Shown here: in pieces, positions 1-9,354 of the stretch
Position numbering within the stretch: the first letter of the stretch is position 1
Layout: every line of letters begins with the position of its first letter
From: [Zimmermannella] faecalis ATCC 13722
GTDB taxonomy: Bacteria > Actinomycetota > Actinomycetes > Actinomycetales > Microbacteriaceae
Direction: 5' to 3'
Length of the DNA stretch: 64,000 nucleotides
Assembly (NCBI RefSeq): GCF_000381765.1
Contig: NZ_KB907082.1
Location: forward strand, 62,001-126,000
Position numbers and translations under genes: made by a program
Notes under the pieces: generated by a model
Told to the model about the DNA's origin: nothing
What the model saw: the letters and a program-made list of their open reading frames with translations, nothing else
Database searches by the model: none

Positions 1-564
1 CGAGTCGGGCGCGGCGATCAGGGTGCTCCGCCCCTCGAGAATCGGCTCGGTGGCGCCGCGCTGCCGGCGGGCGATCACGTCGAGCACCTCGCGCGCCTCG
101 GTCGAAACCTCCGCCGCGTCGAGCGTAGCGACGAGTTCGTGCCAGCCCGACGGAATCGTCGCCGGGAGCAGAAACTTCGCCTCGCCGATCGCGACGCCGT
201 CAACCGTGGTGGGGGGCACGACGTGGTCGGCCTGCTGCAGGTCGAGCCGCTCCCCCGTTTCGAGCACCGCTTCGACGCGCACGCTCGCGCCGTCGGGCAC
301 GTGCACGAGCACCTCGCCCGGCGTACCAACTCGAACCACGACGGTTGGCGGCACGACCTGCCGCCAGGCGCGGGTTGCGGCGCGCTCGAGCGCGGCGCGG
401 GCCGACTCGTCGGTCGACGCATCGATGTCGAGGGCGGCAAGTACCGCAACGAGTGTCTCGGGTGAGACCTCGAGTCGGTGGCCTTGCCAGTCGGTGAACT
501 CGGTCGAAATGCCGAAGTGGCCGGCGAGTTCGGTCAGCACATCAGGAGATACCGCAGCAGTCAC
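1..564 (-). CDS. malQ: 4-alpha-glucanotransferase, N-terminal part (cut by window edge)
   Basis: The first 188 codons of a gene running off the left edge, starting at GTG 564. The translation has the N-terminal pattern of actinobacterial MalQ: LTELAGHFGISTEFTDW near residues 10-26, a VSPETLVAVLAALDID helix, a WRQVVPPTVVVR strand, and a GWHELVATL segment. These belong to the beta-sandwich domain that precedes the GH77 barrel. The family transfers maltodextrin segments in maltose and glycogen metabolism. The catalytic barrel lies outside the window, so the assignment rests on the N-terminal domain only. Confidence 0.75.
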   Translation of the reverse strand, partial: MTAAVSPDVLTELAGHFGISTEFTDWQGHRLEVSPETLVAVLAALDIDASTDESARAALERAATRAWRQVVPPTVVVRVGTPGEVLVHVPDGASVRVEAVLETGERLDLQQADHVVPPTTVDGVAIGEAKFLLPATIPSGWHELVATLDAAEVSTEAREVLDVIARRQRGATEPILEGRSTLIAAPDS

Positions 565-599
565 AAGGCTGAGTGTAGGCGGATTCGGGGCACACTCGC

Positions 600-1028
600 C
601 TAGCTGACGCTGAGATCGTCGCCCTGCACCGTCACGGTGAGTTCGGGGAGCGGGTCACGCGCGGGGCCAGCGACCGGGTCGCCCGTCGCGATGTCGAAGT
701 AGCTGTTGTGGCAGCCGCAGTGGGCGCCGCGGTCTTGCACGTCGGCGAGCACGCAGCCCTGGTGCGTGCACACGGCCGAAAACGCGCGGTACTCCCCCGC
801 CGTGGGCTGGGTGACGAGGGCGGAATACTGGGCGAGCACGATGCCGCCGCCGACCGGCACCTCGGCGGCTGGCACGGTAAATGGCTCGGGCGAGGGCGCG
901 GGCTCGGTGCGCTCGAGCGTGCACGAGCTCAGCAGCGCAGCCACGGCGGCGCTGCTGCCCGCGACGGCGGTCGTGCGCACGAGCGCGCGGCGGGTCAGCA
1001 GTGGCCCCTGATCAGTTGCAGCGGTCAT
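600..1028 (-). CDS. Rieske [2Fe-2S] lipoprotein
   Basis: A 142-residue protein. It begins with a twin-arginine-like signal (TRRALVRTT near residues 12-20) and a hydrophobic run ending in a lipobox with Cys36, so it is probably exported and lipid-anchored. The Rieske ligands are clear: C87-T-H89 and C104-G-C-H107, with the usual NSYFD following. Such small stand-alone Rieske proteins are presumed electron carriers at the membrane; the partner is not evident here. It lies 35 bp upstream of malQ on the same strand. Confidence 0.88.
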   Translation of the reverse strand: MTAATDQGPLLTRRALVRTTAVAGSSAAVAALLSSCTLERTEPAPSPEPFTVPAAEVPVGGGIVLAQYSALVTQPTAGEYRAFSAVCTHQGCVLADVQDRGAHCGCHNSYFDIATGDPVAGPARDPLPELTVTVQGDDLSVS

Positions 1029-1051
1029 GCCACAAGCCTACGCAGCCGCCG

Positions 1052-2464
1052 CTACCGCAGGCGACGTCCCCGCTGTTCGGGGAGGAAGAGCGCCGCCGAC
1101 GCCGCGACCGCGAAGGCGATCGCGAAGATGGTGAACACCGGCACGATGCTCCCGCCGCCGAGGGCGACGAGCGCCGGCACGAGCAGCGGCGCGATGATCG
1201 ACGCGATACGCCCGAACCCGGCGGCCGCGCCCGAGCCGGTGCCGCGGATGTTCGTCGGGTACAGCTCTGGGCCGATCGCGTAGAGCGCACCCCACGCGCC
1301 GAGGTTAAAGAACGACAGCAGGCAGCCGGCGACGATGATCCATCCCTCGCCAAGTCCCCCGGAGATGCCGTAGAAGGCCGCGGCGGCCGCCGAGCCCGCG
1401 AGGAACACCGCGAGCGTCGAGCGTCGGCCCCAGGCCTCGATGAGCCAGGCGGCTACGGCGTACCCGGGCAGCTGCGCGAGCGTGATGATGAGCGTGAATT
1501 GGAAGGACTTCACGAGCGTGAACCCGTCGGCGACGAGCAGGCTCGGAATCCACGTGAATGCCCCGTAGTAGCTGAGGTTGATGCAGAACCAGATCGTCCA
1601 CAGCGCGATCGTGCGTCGGCGCAGCCCGCGCGACCAGATGTGCGTCGCGGGCGCCGCATCCGCCTCCCCTGTATCCCCCACCCCAATGGCCTCGGCCACG
1701 TCGCGCTCCGCGGCGCGGCGCGCCTCGGCCTCGCGGATGCGCGCGAGGGTGTCGCGCGTCGGCGCCGCGCGCTCGAACTCGCGCACGATGCGCTCGGCTT
1801 CCTCGTGCCGCCCCTTGCGTTCGAGGAATCGCACCGACTCCGGCAGCCCGAGGCGCACGACGATCGCATAGGCGGCGGGAACCATGCCGAGCGCGAGTGC
1901 CCAGCGCCACCCGTTGTCGCCCGCCGCGACGACGAACGTCCCGATGAGGGCCGCAAGAATCCAGCCGACGGCCCAGAACGCCTCGAGCCAAACGACGAGC
2001 CGCCCGCGGATGCGTACCGGCGCGAACTCCGACACGAGGGTTGACGCGACGGGCAGCTCCGCGCCGAGCCCGAGCCCCACGAAGAAGCGGAGCACCATGA
2101 GCAGGGCGGCGCCGCCCGCGAGTGCTGAGGCACCGGTCGCAAGCCCGTAGATGATGAGCGTGAGTGCGAACACTTGTCGCCGCCCGATGCGATCAGCCAC
2201 GAGACCGCCGAGGGTCGCGCCGACCGCCATGCCGACGAACCCGATCGAGGCGATCAGGCTCGCCTCGCCGCTCGTGACGATCTGCTGTTCGATGAGCGCC
2301 GCGATGACGAACGAGATGAGCCCGACGTCCATCGCGTCGAGCGCCCAACCGATGCCGCTGCCGAACAGAAGTCGGCCGTGGCGCTTGTTGAAGGGGAGCT
2401 GATCGAGCCGCTCCGAGCGAGTGGGGTGGTCGAGGGCCGCATCCTGTGCGGCGATATCGGTCAT
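1052..2464 (-). CDS. MFS transporter, metabolite:H+ symporter type (NiaP/SV2-like)
   Basis: A 470-residue, 12-helix major facilitator. It has the motif A-like loop GLVADRIGRRQV near residues 88-99 and a long charged central loop (about 215-275) between helices 6 and 7. The FGSGIGWALDAMDVGLISF opening and LEAFWAVGWILAALIG in helix 5 resemble NiaP/SV2-like organic acid porters more than drug exporters. The substrate cannot be read from the sequence. It ends 23 bp upstream of the Rieske gene on the same strand. Confidence 0.8.
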   Translation of the reverse strand: MTDIAAQDAALDHPTRSERLDQLPFNKRHGRLLFGSGIGWALDAMDVGLISFVIAALIEQQIVTSGEASLIASIGFVGMAVGATLGGLVADRIGRRQVFALTLIIYGLATGASALAGGAALLMVLRFFVGLGLGAELPVASTLVSEFAPVRIRGRLVVWLEAFWAVGWILAALIGTFVVAAGDNGWRWALALGMVPAAYAIVVRLGLPESVRFLERKGRHEEAERIVREFERAAPTRDTLARIREAEARRAAERDVAEAIGVGDTGEADAAPATHIWSRGLRRRTIALWTIWFCINLSYYGAFTWIPSLLVADGFTLVKSFQFTLIITLAQLPGYAVAAWLIEAWGRRSTLAVFLAGSAAAAAFYGISGGLGEGWIIVAGCLLSFFNLGAWGALYAIGPELYPTNIRGTGSGAAAGFGRIASIIAPLLVPALVALGGGSIVPVFTIFAIAFAVAASAALFLPEQRGRRLR

Positions 2465-2631
2465 TCGATCAGCATATTCGCGCGCCTCCGCGCTGCGGCG
2501 CGTGTTACGCCGCGCTTCGGGCGTGATGGAATGGATCGGCCACGCGGGCGGTTACTCCGTGGGCGCGGCAGGCAGCAGGACGCGGCATGCGCGCACGATG
2601 TGCGGCACGGCCGTGAACGAGAAGGAGTGGC

Positions 2632-4128
2632 ATGGCGGGCAATTCGATCGGGTACTCGGCGGAGCAGCGGCGCCTGCTCCCGACGATCCTCGTGCCGGCG
2701 TTCATGTCGCTGCTGAGCGTCTCGATCGTCAACGTCACGCTCCCGGCGATCGACGATTCGCTCGACGCCGGCACTTCCGGGCTGCAGTGGGTCGTGTCGG
2801 GCTACGCGCTCGTGTTCGGCGTGCTGCTCGTCGCGGCTGGCCGCGCGGGCGACGTTTGGGGCCGCGGCCGCCTGTTCGTCATTGGGCTCGCCTGCTTCGC
2901 GCTCGGCTCGCTCTTGAGCGGCCTTGCCCCGAGCATCCTCGTGCTGAATCTCGCCCGCGTCGTCATGGGCATCGGGTCGGGCATTCTCAACCCGCAGGTG
3001 ACCGGCATCATTCAGCAGTTCTTCCAGGGTGAGCTGCGCGGCCGCGCCTTCGGTGCCTTCGGCGGCATCGTCGGGGTCTCGGTTGCGATCGGCCCGATTC
3101 TCGGCGGCGGGCTCATCGCCGTGTTCGGCGAGGAGATCGGCTGGCGCGCCTCGTTCCTTGTCAACGTGCCGATCGCGATCGGGGCGATCATCGCGGCCCG
3201 CTCGACGCTGCCGGCATCGGCGTGGAGCCCCGTGCCCGCGAGTGACCCGAGCGCCACAACCGGCGGGATCCCCGTCGTGACGGAACGCACGGCACATCGC
3301 GGGCGTCGCACCGACTTCGACCCCGTCGGCATGGTGCTGCTCGCACTCGGCACCCTCCTCGTCATGCTCCCGTTCATGGAGGCGGGACTCGGCTGGTGGG
3401 TGTGGAGCCTGCTCGTGCTCGGCGTTGCGATCGTGGTCGCCTGGGTGCAGTGGGAGCGGCGCTATCGCGCGCGTGGCCGGGTTCCGATGGTAGACCTCGA
3501 GCTCTTTCGCACCCGCTCGTTCGCGAACGGTGCGCTGCTGATCGGCCTCTACTTCGTCGGCAACACGAGCATCTGGCTGCTCGTCGCGCAGTACATGCAA
3601 CGGGGCCTCGGGCACGACGCACTTTCGGCTGGCCTCGTCGGGCTGCCCGCCGCGCTGTTGAGCGCGATGGCGGCGCCGATCGCCGGTCGCTTCGTCGTGC
3701 GCGTGGGCCGCGTGCTCGTGCTCTGGGGCCTCGTCATCGTCGCGATCGGGCTGTTGCTCAGCGCCGGGGTGTCGCTGCTGCACGGCAGCGCCGGCATCAG
3801 CGAGTGGTGGCTGCTGCTTACCCTCGGACTCACCGGTCTCGGCCAGGGTCTCGTCGTGTCACCGAACCAGACGCTCTCGCTCGCCGAGGTGCCCCTGCGC
3901 TACGCCGGCAGCGCCGGCGGCGTGCTCCAGACCGGGCAGCGCATTGGCACCGCGATCGGCATTGCCGTCATCACGAGCGTCGCGTTCGGCATGGCGGCAG
4001 CCCACGGCTGGGATCTCGCGATCGCGATCGGATTCGGCGTGATTATCGCCGTCATCGTGCTCACGATCGCCGTCGCGCTCGTCGACCTCGCGGCCACGCG
4101 CCGGGCTCGGGGCGAAGGCCGCGCCTAG
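2632..4128 (+). CDS. MFS exporter, DHA2 (EmrB/QacA) family
   Basis: A 498-residue membrane protein with the 14-helix DHA2 layout. It shows LPAIDDSLDAGTSGLQWVVSGYAL in helix 1-2, motif A GRAGDVWGRGRLF near residues 79-91, and motif C in helix 5 (GGIVGVSVAIGPILGG). A polar loop of about 40 residues interrupts the middle. These are proton-driven drug or metabolite exporters. ATG 2632 follows a strong AAGGAG site. The stop overlaps the convergent gene's stop by 3 bp within a CCTAGG sequence. No regulator is adjacent. Confidence 0.85.
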   Translation: MAGNSIGYSAEQRRLLPTILVPAFMSLLSVSIVNVTLPAIDDSLDAGTSGLQWVVSGYALVFGVLLVAAGRAGDVWGRGRLFVIGLACFALGSLLSGLAPSILVLNLARVVMGIGSGILNPQVTGIIQQFFQGELRGRAFGAFGGIVGVSVAIGPILGGGLIAVFGEEIGWRASFLVNVPIAIGAIIAARSTLPASAWSPVPASDPSATTGGIPVVTERTAHRGRRTDFDPVGMVLLALGTLLVMLPFMEAGLGWWVWSLLVLGVAIVVAWVQWERRYRARGRVPMVDLELFRTRSFANGALLIGLYFVGNTSIWLLVAQYMQRGLGHDALSAGLVGLPAALLSAMAAPIAGRFVVRVGRVLVLWGLVIVAIGLLLSAGVSLLHGSAGISEWWLLLTLGLTGLGQGLVVSPNQTLSLAEVPLRYAGSAGGVLQTGQRIGTAIGIAVITSVAFGMAAAHGWDLAIAIGFGVIIAVIVLTIAVALVDLAATRRARGEGRA

Positions 4129-4673
4129 GCGCGGGAGTCGAGGGCGGCGACGCAGCTCGAGGCGGCCTTGCCACCGAGCATGCCAACGTGCACCGCGAGC
4201 ACCGAGCCGTCGCCGAAGACGATAACGATGCGGCCGGGCTCAAGGAACCGCGAACGCTTGAAGACCTTCTCGATGCCGCCGCGCTCGCTCGACCACTCGA
4301 TCTCGGGTTCGTCGAGGTTGTTGATGTCGACGGCCATGAGGCGCTGGTCGGTGATGAGCAGCTGGCTCGTCGGCGGCTCGAGCGCCTTGCGCAGCTGCGA
4401 CGCCTGGCTCCCCCGCCAGCCGTAATACGAACCGTCGTCAAGCAGTTCGAGCACCCGGCGCTGCCAGGCCTCGTCGTCGTCGCCGTTCGCGAAGGCCGCC
4501 GTGCGGTCAGTCGCGACGTCCTCGCCCGCACGCTCGTCGGAGTCGTCGAAGCGGAAATCAGTGAGTTCAGACTCACTCTCAACGCACCGGGCCGTGTGCA
4601 TCACGAGCGGGTGCTCGTCTGCACGCATGAGCTCGGCCACGTGCGGAGCAAAAGTAGGGCTTGAAGTGGACAC
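4125..4673 (-). CDS. Conserved hypothetical protein (possible PH-like fold)
   Basis: A 182-residue soluble protein read from GTG 4673. The same frame stays open far upstream, but that part is antisense to the lipase gene and low in recognisable protein character. The C-terminal half alternates strands with LLITDQRLMAVDINNLDEPEIEW and a GRIVIVFGDGSVLAVHVG ending, which would suit a small beta-barrel such as bacterial PH-like domains. That fold is inference. It lies 22 bp downstream of the 4696-5214 gene and may be cotranscribed with it. Confidence 0.6.
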   Translation of the reverse strand: MSTSSPTFAPHVAELMRADEHPLVMHTARCVESESELTDFRFDDSDERAGEDVATDRTAAFANGDDDEAWQRRVLELLDDGSYYGWRGSQASQLRKALEPPTSQLLITDQRLMAVDINNLDEPEIEWSSERGGIEKVFKRSRFLEPGRIVIVFGDGSVLAVHVGMLGGKAASSCVAALDSRA

Positions 4674-4695
4674 GATGCTCAATCGTGGCACTTTT

Positions 4696-5214
4696 TCAGC
4701 GCGCCCGCCAGCCACCCTCAGATTCGGCCAATTCCACGCGCTCGGCGACGTACTTCTTGAGCGGGATCGCCTGGGCGAGCTGGCAGCCGGGCGACCACCG
4801 CACCACGAGCTCGCCACCGCGCACGGCGACGGGGGTCGTCCCCTCGTCGAGCTGGCCGAGGGGCCGCGCGTCGTAGTGCACCACCGTGCCCTCGGCGAAG
4901 CCGCCACGAATCGCCGCGTGCCGCAGCTCGTCGCGCTCGCGGGCCGATTCCGACGTGTAGCCGAGGATCGGCGGCGGCTCGTGGGCGCGCAGGCTCGGCC
5001 CCGCGCCGAGTAGGGTCTCGTCGTCGGTGCGAAGCAGCAGCACGCCGAGGCGCCACACCGAGGCGATCTGCTCAATCCGCGCGGGCTTCGTTCGCAGGAA
5101 GGCGCGGCGCGGCGCGATGAACTCAGCGAGCGCCTCGGGCGCGATGTGCGCCTCGCGCAGTTGAGCCGCCGCGGCCGACGCGACTTGCGCCAGCTCGTTC
5201 GCGTGCTCGTGCAT
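4696..5214 (-). CDS. Conserved hypothetical protein
   Basis: A 172-residue soluble protein of unknown function. It is helical and acidic at the N-terminus (MHEHANELAQVASAAAAQL). The middle contains PARIEQIASVWRLGVLLLRTDD, and the end is strand-rich with ARPLGQLDEGTTPVAVRGGE. No signal peptide, membrane span or catalytic motif is visible. It is probably the first gene of a two-gene unit with the neighbour ending at 4125. It reads divergently from the patatin-like gene, with about 75 bp between the starts. Confidence 0.6.
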   Translation of the reverse strand: MHEHANELAQVASAAAAQLREAHIAPEALAEFIAPRRAFLRTKPARIEQIASVWRLGVLLLRTDDETLLGAGPSLRAHEPPPILGYTSESARERDELRHAAIRGGFAEGTVVHYDARPLGQLDEGTTPVAVRGGELVVRWSPGCQLAQAIPLKKYVAERVELAESEGGWRAR

Positions 5215-5288
5215 CCGTTCTCGCCGCCATTCCGTGCCGTTCGCGCGCCGCTCAATAACCGGTCGGCGCGTCGTGCCAAGATTTTCAC

Positions 5289-6197
5289 ATGTCTCAGGCT
5301 GGCGGCGAATCGACCCCTCTCACGACGAACGTGCACGACACGGCACTCATCATCGAGGGTGGTGGGATGCGCGCGAGCTACACCTCGGCGGTCATCGCGA
5401 TGTTCATTCGCGAGGGCATCTGGTTCGACTGGGTGGGTGGCATCTCGGCCGGGTCGAGCTGCACCGCGAATTATCTCTCGCGCGACGAGTGGCGCACGCA
5501 GCACTCGTTCGTCGACTTTGTCGGCGACCCGAACTTCGGCTCGCTGCGCACGTGGGTCGAGGGCAAGGGCCTGTTCTCGTCGGAGTACATCTACGAGCAA
5601 ACCGCGGCCCCCGACCAGGCGCTCCCCTACGACTACGCGACCTACCTCGCGAACCCGACGCAGTTCGCGATCGCCGCCTTCGAGATGCGGTCGGGCCGCA
5701 CCCAGTACTGGGGCCGCGACGACATCCACGAAATGCACGACCTGCTCACGCGCGTGCGAGCCTCGTCGACCCTCCCGATTCTCATGCCGCCCGTCGAAAT
5801 CGACGGCGAGGTGTTCGTCGATGGTGCGCTCGGCGGCACGGGCGGCATTGCGATCGACGCGGCCCGCGCCGCGGGGTACGAGAAGTACCTGGTGGTCTGC
5901 ACGCGTCCGCGCGACTACGTTAAGCCGCCGGCGCGGGTGTCGGCCTTCTACAAGCGCGCGTTCCGCAAGTACCCCGCCGTCGTGAACGGCATTCTGCAGC
6001 GGCCCCGGCGTTACAACCACACGCGGGAGCAGCTGTTCGAGCTCGAGCGCCAGGGCCGCGCGTACCTGTTCTCGCCGACGAATCTCGGGGTGTCAAACAA
6101 CGAGACGAACGTGAAGAAGCTCCGCCAGCAGTACGCCCTCGGCGAGGCGCAGGCCGGTCGCGAGCTCGACGCGATGCGCGCCTTCCTCGGGTTGTAG
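5289..6197 (+). CDS. Patatin-like phospholipase
   Basis: A 302-residue lipid acyl hydrolase. The three family blocks are present: the glycine-rich oxyanion loop GGGMRA at residues 24-29, the nucleophile elbow GISAG with Ser53, and the catalytic Asp178 in VDGALGG. This gives the Ser-Asp dyad of the patatin fold, in a form like YjjU proteins. There is no signal peptide, so it is likely cytosolic. It lies 28 bp upstream of the aminotransferase and may share its transcript. The natural lipid substrate is unknown. Confidence 0.88.
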   Translation: MSQAGGESTPLTTNVHDTALIIEGGGMRASYTSAVIAMFIREGIWFDWVGGISAGSSCTANYLSRDEWRTQHSFVDFVGDPNFGSLRTWVEGKGLFSSEYIYEQTAAPDQALPYDYATYLANPTQFAIAAFEMRSGRTQYWGRDDIHEMHDLLTRVRASSTLPILMPPVEIDGEVFVDGALGGTGGIAIDAARAAGYEKYLVVCTRPRDYVKPPARVSAFYKRAFRKYPAVVNGILQRPRRYNHTREQLFELERQGRAYLFSPTNLGVSNNETNVKKLRQQYALGEAQAGRELDAMRAFLGL

Positions 6198-6225
6198 GGC
6201 GTCGCGCGGCGGATAGGCTCGTCGA

Positions 6226-7383
6226 ATGACCGACCTCATCTCCCGCATGCGCCGATTCGGTACGACGATCTTCGCCGAAATGTCGGCGCTCGCGCACGAA
6301 CACGACGCGATCAACCTCGGGCAGGGGTTCCCCGACACCGACGGTCCGCAGGAAGTGCTCGATGCGGCGGTCGCGGGCATCCGTGATGGCGACAACCAGT
6401 ACCCACCGGGCCGCGGTATCCCCGAGCTGCTCGAGGCAATCGCCGCGCACCAGCGGAAGTACTACGGGCTCGACTACGACCCTGCGAGCGAGGTGCTCGT
6501 GACGGTCGGGGCAACCGAGGCGATCGCCGCGACGCTCCTCGCCCTGTGCGAACCGGGCGACGAGGTGATCGCGTTTGAGCCGTTCTACGACAGCTACGAC
6601 GCCTCGGCCGCGCTCGCCGACGCGACGCTCGTGCCCGTGCGCCTGCACGAGCCCGAGTTCCGGTTCGACCCCGCCGAGCTCGAAGCGGCCGTGACCGCGA
6701 GCACCCGGGTGATCATGCTCAACACGCCACACAACCCCACCGGCCACGTGTTCCGCCGTGCCGAGCTCGAGCAGATCGCCGACGTCGCGAGGCGGCACGA
6801 CCTCGTCGTCGTCACCGACGAGGTGTACGAGCATCTCGCCTACGACGGCCTCGCACACACGCCCATCGCGACCCTGCCGGGCATGCGCGAGCGCACCGTC
6901 ACGATCTCATCGGGCGGCAAGACCTTTTCCACCACCGGATGGAAGGTCGGCTGGGTGTGCGCGCCGGCGCCGCTGCTCACCGCAGTCACGACGGTGAAGC
7001 AGTTCCTCACGTTCGTTGGCCCCGCGCCCATGCAGCGCGGCATCGCGGCCGGCCTGCGTTTGCCCGCCGAGCGCATCGACGAGATTCGCGCCGCACTCGC
7101 GGCCCAGCGCGACCTGCTCGTCGCCGCGCTCGAGCGCACCGGCATGCGCGTGCACGTGCCCGAGGGCGGCTACTTCGTTGTCGCCGATGTCGCGCCGCTC
7201 GGCGCCACCTCTGCCACCGAGTTCTGCCGCGAGCTTCCCGAACGCATCGGGGTCGCCGCCGTGCCGCTTTCGGTGTTCTACCGCGACCCGAGCGGGGTCG
7301 AAACGCTCGTACGCTTCGCCTTCAGCAAGCGACCCGATGTACTCATAGAGGCCTCGAGCCGGCTCGCAAACCTCGCCAAGTAG
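6226..7383 (+). CDS. Class I/II PLP aminotransferase (DapC-like)
   Basis: A 385-residue fold type I enzyme. The PLP lysine is Lys232 in SSGGKTFSTTGWKVGW. Asn170-Pro171 in LNTPHNPTG and Asp198-Tyr201 in VTDEVYEH are the usual cofactor contacts, and INLGQGFPD at 29-37 is the substrate loop typical of DapC, YbdL and kynurenine aminotransferase relatives. In actinobacteria this type often serves as N-succinyldiaminopimelate aminotransferase in lysine and cell wall synthesis, but methionine or kynurenine transamination is equally possible from sequence. Confidence 0.85.
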   Translation: MTDLISRMRRFGTTIFAEMSALAHEHDAINLGQGFPDTDGPQEVLDAAVAGIRDGDNQYPPGRGIPELLEAIAAHQRKYYGLDYDPASEVLVTVGATEAIAATLLALCEPGDEVIAFEPFYDSYDASAALADATLVPVRLHEPEFRFDPAELEAAVTASTRVIMLNTPHNPTGHVFRRAELEQIADVARRHDLVVVTDEVYEHLAYDGLAHTPIATLPGMRERTVTISSGGKTFSTTGWKVGWVCAPAPLLTAVTTVKQFLTFVGPAPMQRGIAAGLRLPAERIDEIRAALAAQRDLLVAALERTGMRVHVPEGGYFVVADVAPLGATSATEFCRELPERIGVAAVPLSVFYRDPSGVETLVRFAFSKRPDVLIEASSRLANLAK

Positions 7384-7436
7384 ACTCGCGTTTCTCAGCT
7401 GTCGCGGCACCTACGCCGCCTTTCGGAAGGACCCCG

Positions 7437-8438
7437 ATGTCGGTTGGCCTCGTCGCCCTACTCGATGACATTGCCGCGCTCGCGCGTGCGGCCGCCGCGA
7501 GCATCGATGATGTCGCCGGCATGGCGGCCAAGGCCTCCGCGAAGGCGGCGGGCGTGGTCATCGACGACGCAGCGGTGACCCCGCAGTACGTCGCCGGACT
7601 CAGCCCGAAGCGCGAACTGCCGATCATTTGGCGCATCGCCCGCAACTCGATGTTGAACAAGCTGTTCCTGATTCTGCCGATCGCCCTGCTGCTCGCCGAG
7701 TACCTCCCCGTCGCGTTGCCACCCCTGCTCATGCTCGGTGGCGCGTACCTCTGCTTCGAGGGCGCCGAGAAGCTCATCGAGCGCTTCGGTGGGCACGCCG
7801 CCGAGAAGGATGCGGCGGGGGCCGAACAGCGCCGGTCCACCGACGAGAAGGCGATCGTCGCGAGCGCGACGCGCACCGACATCATCCTGAGCGCCGAGAT
7901 CATGGTGATCTCGATGAACGAGGTGCTCGATCAGACGTTCTGGGCCCGACTCGCGATCATGGTGATCGTCGCGGTGCTCATGACGGTCGTGGTCTACGGT
8001 GCCGTCGCGATTCTCGTGAAGCTCGACGACGTCGGGCTCGCGATGAGCAAGTCGCAGCGCACGGCGCGGGCGCGGTTCGGCCGCGGCCTCATGAACGTCA
8101 TGCCGCACGTGTTCGACGTCATCGCGTGGGTCGGCACGATCGCGATGCTCTGGGTTGGCGGCCACCTCTGGCTCGTGAACCTCGCAGAGCTTGGAGTGCA
8201 CGCGCCCTACGACTTCGTGCACCACCTCGAGGGCTTCGGCGCCGCGGTGCCGGGCATCGGCGCAGCCCTCGGCTGGCTCATCAACACGGCCTGCTCGTTC
8301 GTGTTCGGCGTCGTGCTCGGCTCGATCATCGTCGGCATCGTGCACGTGCTGCCGTTCGGCAAGTCGCATGCGAAGGATGCCGAGCACGGTACGCCGGAGG
8401 CTGGCGCTCCGAAGGCCGACGGCGCACCCAACGCCTAG
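7437..8438 (+). CDS. DUF808 family membrane protein (YedI-like)
   Basis: A 333-residue integral membrane protein with several hydrophobic spans. It carries family signatures such as SVGLVALLDDIAALARAAAA at the start, DDAAVTPQYVAGLSPKRELP near residue 41, and LMLGGAYLCFEGAEK. ATG 7437 is chosen because GGAAGGA lies just upstream and the family starts here; an in-frame extension further left is antisense noise. Function of the family is not known. It follows the aminotransferase by 53 bp. Confidence 0.88.
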   Translation: MSVGLVALLDDIAALARAAAASIDDVAGMAAKASAKAAGVVIDDAAVTPQYVAGLSPKRELPIIWRIARNSMLNKLFLILPIALLLAEYLPVALPPLLMLGGAYLCFEGAEKLIERFGGHAAEKDAAGAEQRRSTDEKAIVASATRTDIILSAEIMVISMNEVLDQTFWARLAIMVIVAVLMTVVVYGAVAILVKLDDVGLAMSKSQRTARARFGRGLMNVMPHVFDVIAWVGTIAMLWVGGHLWLVNLAELGVHAPYDFVHHLEGFGAAVPGIGAALGWLINTACSFVFGVVLGSIIVGIVHVLPFGKSHAKDAEHGTPEAGAPKADGAPNA

Positions 8439-8465
8439 ACGGTTGCGGGTGCTGGGAGCGCGCGC

Positions 8466-9272
8466 CTACGCCGGCTGGTCGAGGAAGTACTTCAGGGTTG
8501 CGAGGAACCGCGCCGGCTGCTCGGAGTGCACCCAGTGGCCCGAGTCGCGGATCACGGCCTTCCGCACGCGCGGGAAGAGCGCCCGCATGACCGGGTCGTC
8601 ATCGTCGCGGACGTAGTTCGAGCGCTCCCCCGCGATCCACACGACCGGGCCCTCGTAGGCTGCGGTGTCGACGTCGGGCCAGCCGAGAATCTCCGGCAGC
8701 GCGGCGTAAAGCAGCTCGAGGTTCGGCTGCCACTCGTAGCGGCCGGCCCCCGCGGGGCGAAGATTCTGCAGCAGAAACTGCCGCACGGTGGTGTCGGGAA
8801 TCAGGTCGGCGAGCTGTGCCTCGGCGTCGCTGCGGCGCCGAACCCGCTCGAGGTCGACGCGTCGCAGGCTGCCGAGCAGGTGCTCGAACCCGCTCGGCGA
8901 GGTGCCCGACTCCCCGGGCCCGATGTCGACGACCGTGAGTCGCTCAACGAGGTCGGGATGCCGCAGCGTCAGCAGCATCGCCACCTTGCCGCCCATTGAG
9001 TGCCCGACGACGGCGGCCGGCTCCACTCGACCCGAGGCGTCGCTGAGCTCTTCGCGCATGACTCGCGCCACCGCATCCGCCATGTCGAAATAGCCGAACG
9101 ATTCAGTCCAGGCCGAGTCGCCGTGGTTCGGCAGGTCGACGAGCAGGCTCGTGAACTCATCGCCGAGGCCCCTCGCAATTGCGCCGAAGTTGCGACCGCG
9201 GCCCATGAGCCCGTGCAAAAACACGACCCGCCGGGGGCCCTCACCAACCGTTTGCAACGCAAGTTCCGCCAT
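8466..9272 (-). CDS. Alpha/beta hydrolase (YbfF/ABHD11-like esterase)
   Basis: A 268-residue hydrolase from ATG 9272. It shows the oxyanion block VVFLHGLMGRGRNFGAIARG, VDLPNHGDS, the nucleophile elbow GHSMGGK, and the catalytic histidine in DSGHWVHSEQP. NHGDS after the first Asp is typical of YbfF esterases. A longer in-frame start at 9443 would overlap the divergent kup promoter, so the shorter start is preferred. It converges with the DUF808 gene, leaving 27 bp between stops. Confidence 0.85.
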   Translation of the reverse strand: MAELALQTVGEGPRRVVFLHGLMGRGRNFGAIARGLGDEFTSLLVDLPNHGDSAWTESFGYFDMADAVARVMREELSDASGRVEPAAVVGHSMGGKVAMLLTLRHPDLVERLTVVDIGPGESGTSPSGFEHLLGSLRRVDLERVRRRSDAEAQLADLIPDTTVRQFLLQNLRPAGAGRYEWQPNLELLYAALPEILGWPDVDTAAYEGPVVWIAGERSNYVRDDDDPVMRALFPRVRKAVIRDSGHWVHSEQPARFLATLKYFLDQPA

Positions 9273-9354
9273 GCCCTCGAGCCTAGCCGCGCGCGACGCG
9301 CCGATCCGCGCGACCGCTTGCGGTGGGCATCGCGCAAGAGGATGATCGTCGCTC

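Noticed and set aside
4674-6020. N-terminal extension of the hypothetical gene at 4125-4673
   Set aside because: The frame stays open but runs through a second minus-strand gene in a different frame and antisense to the patatin gene; GTG 4673 gives a sensible protein.
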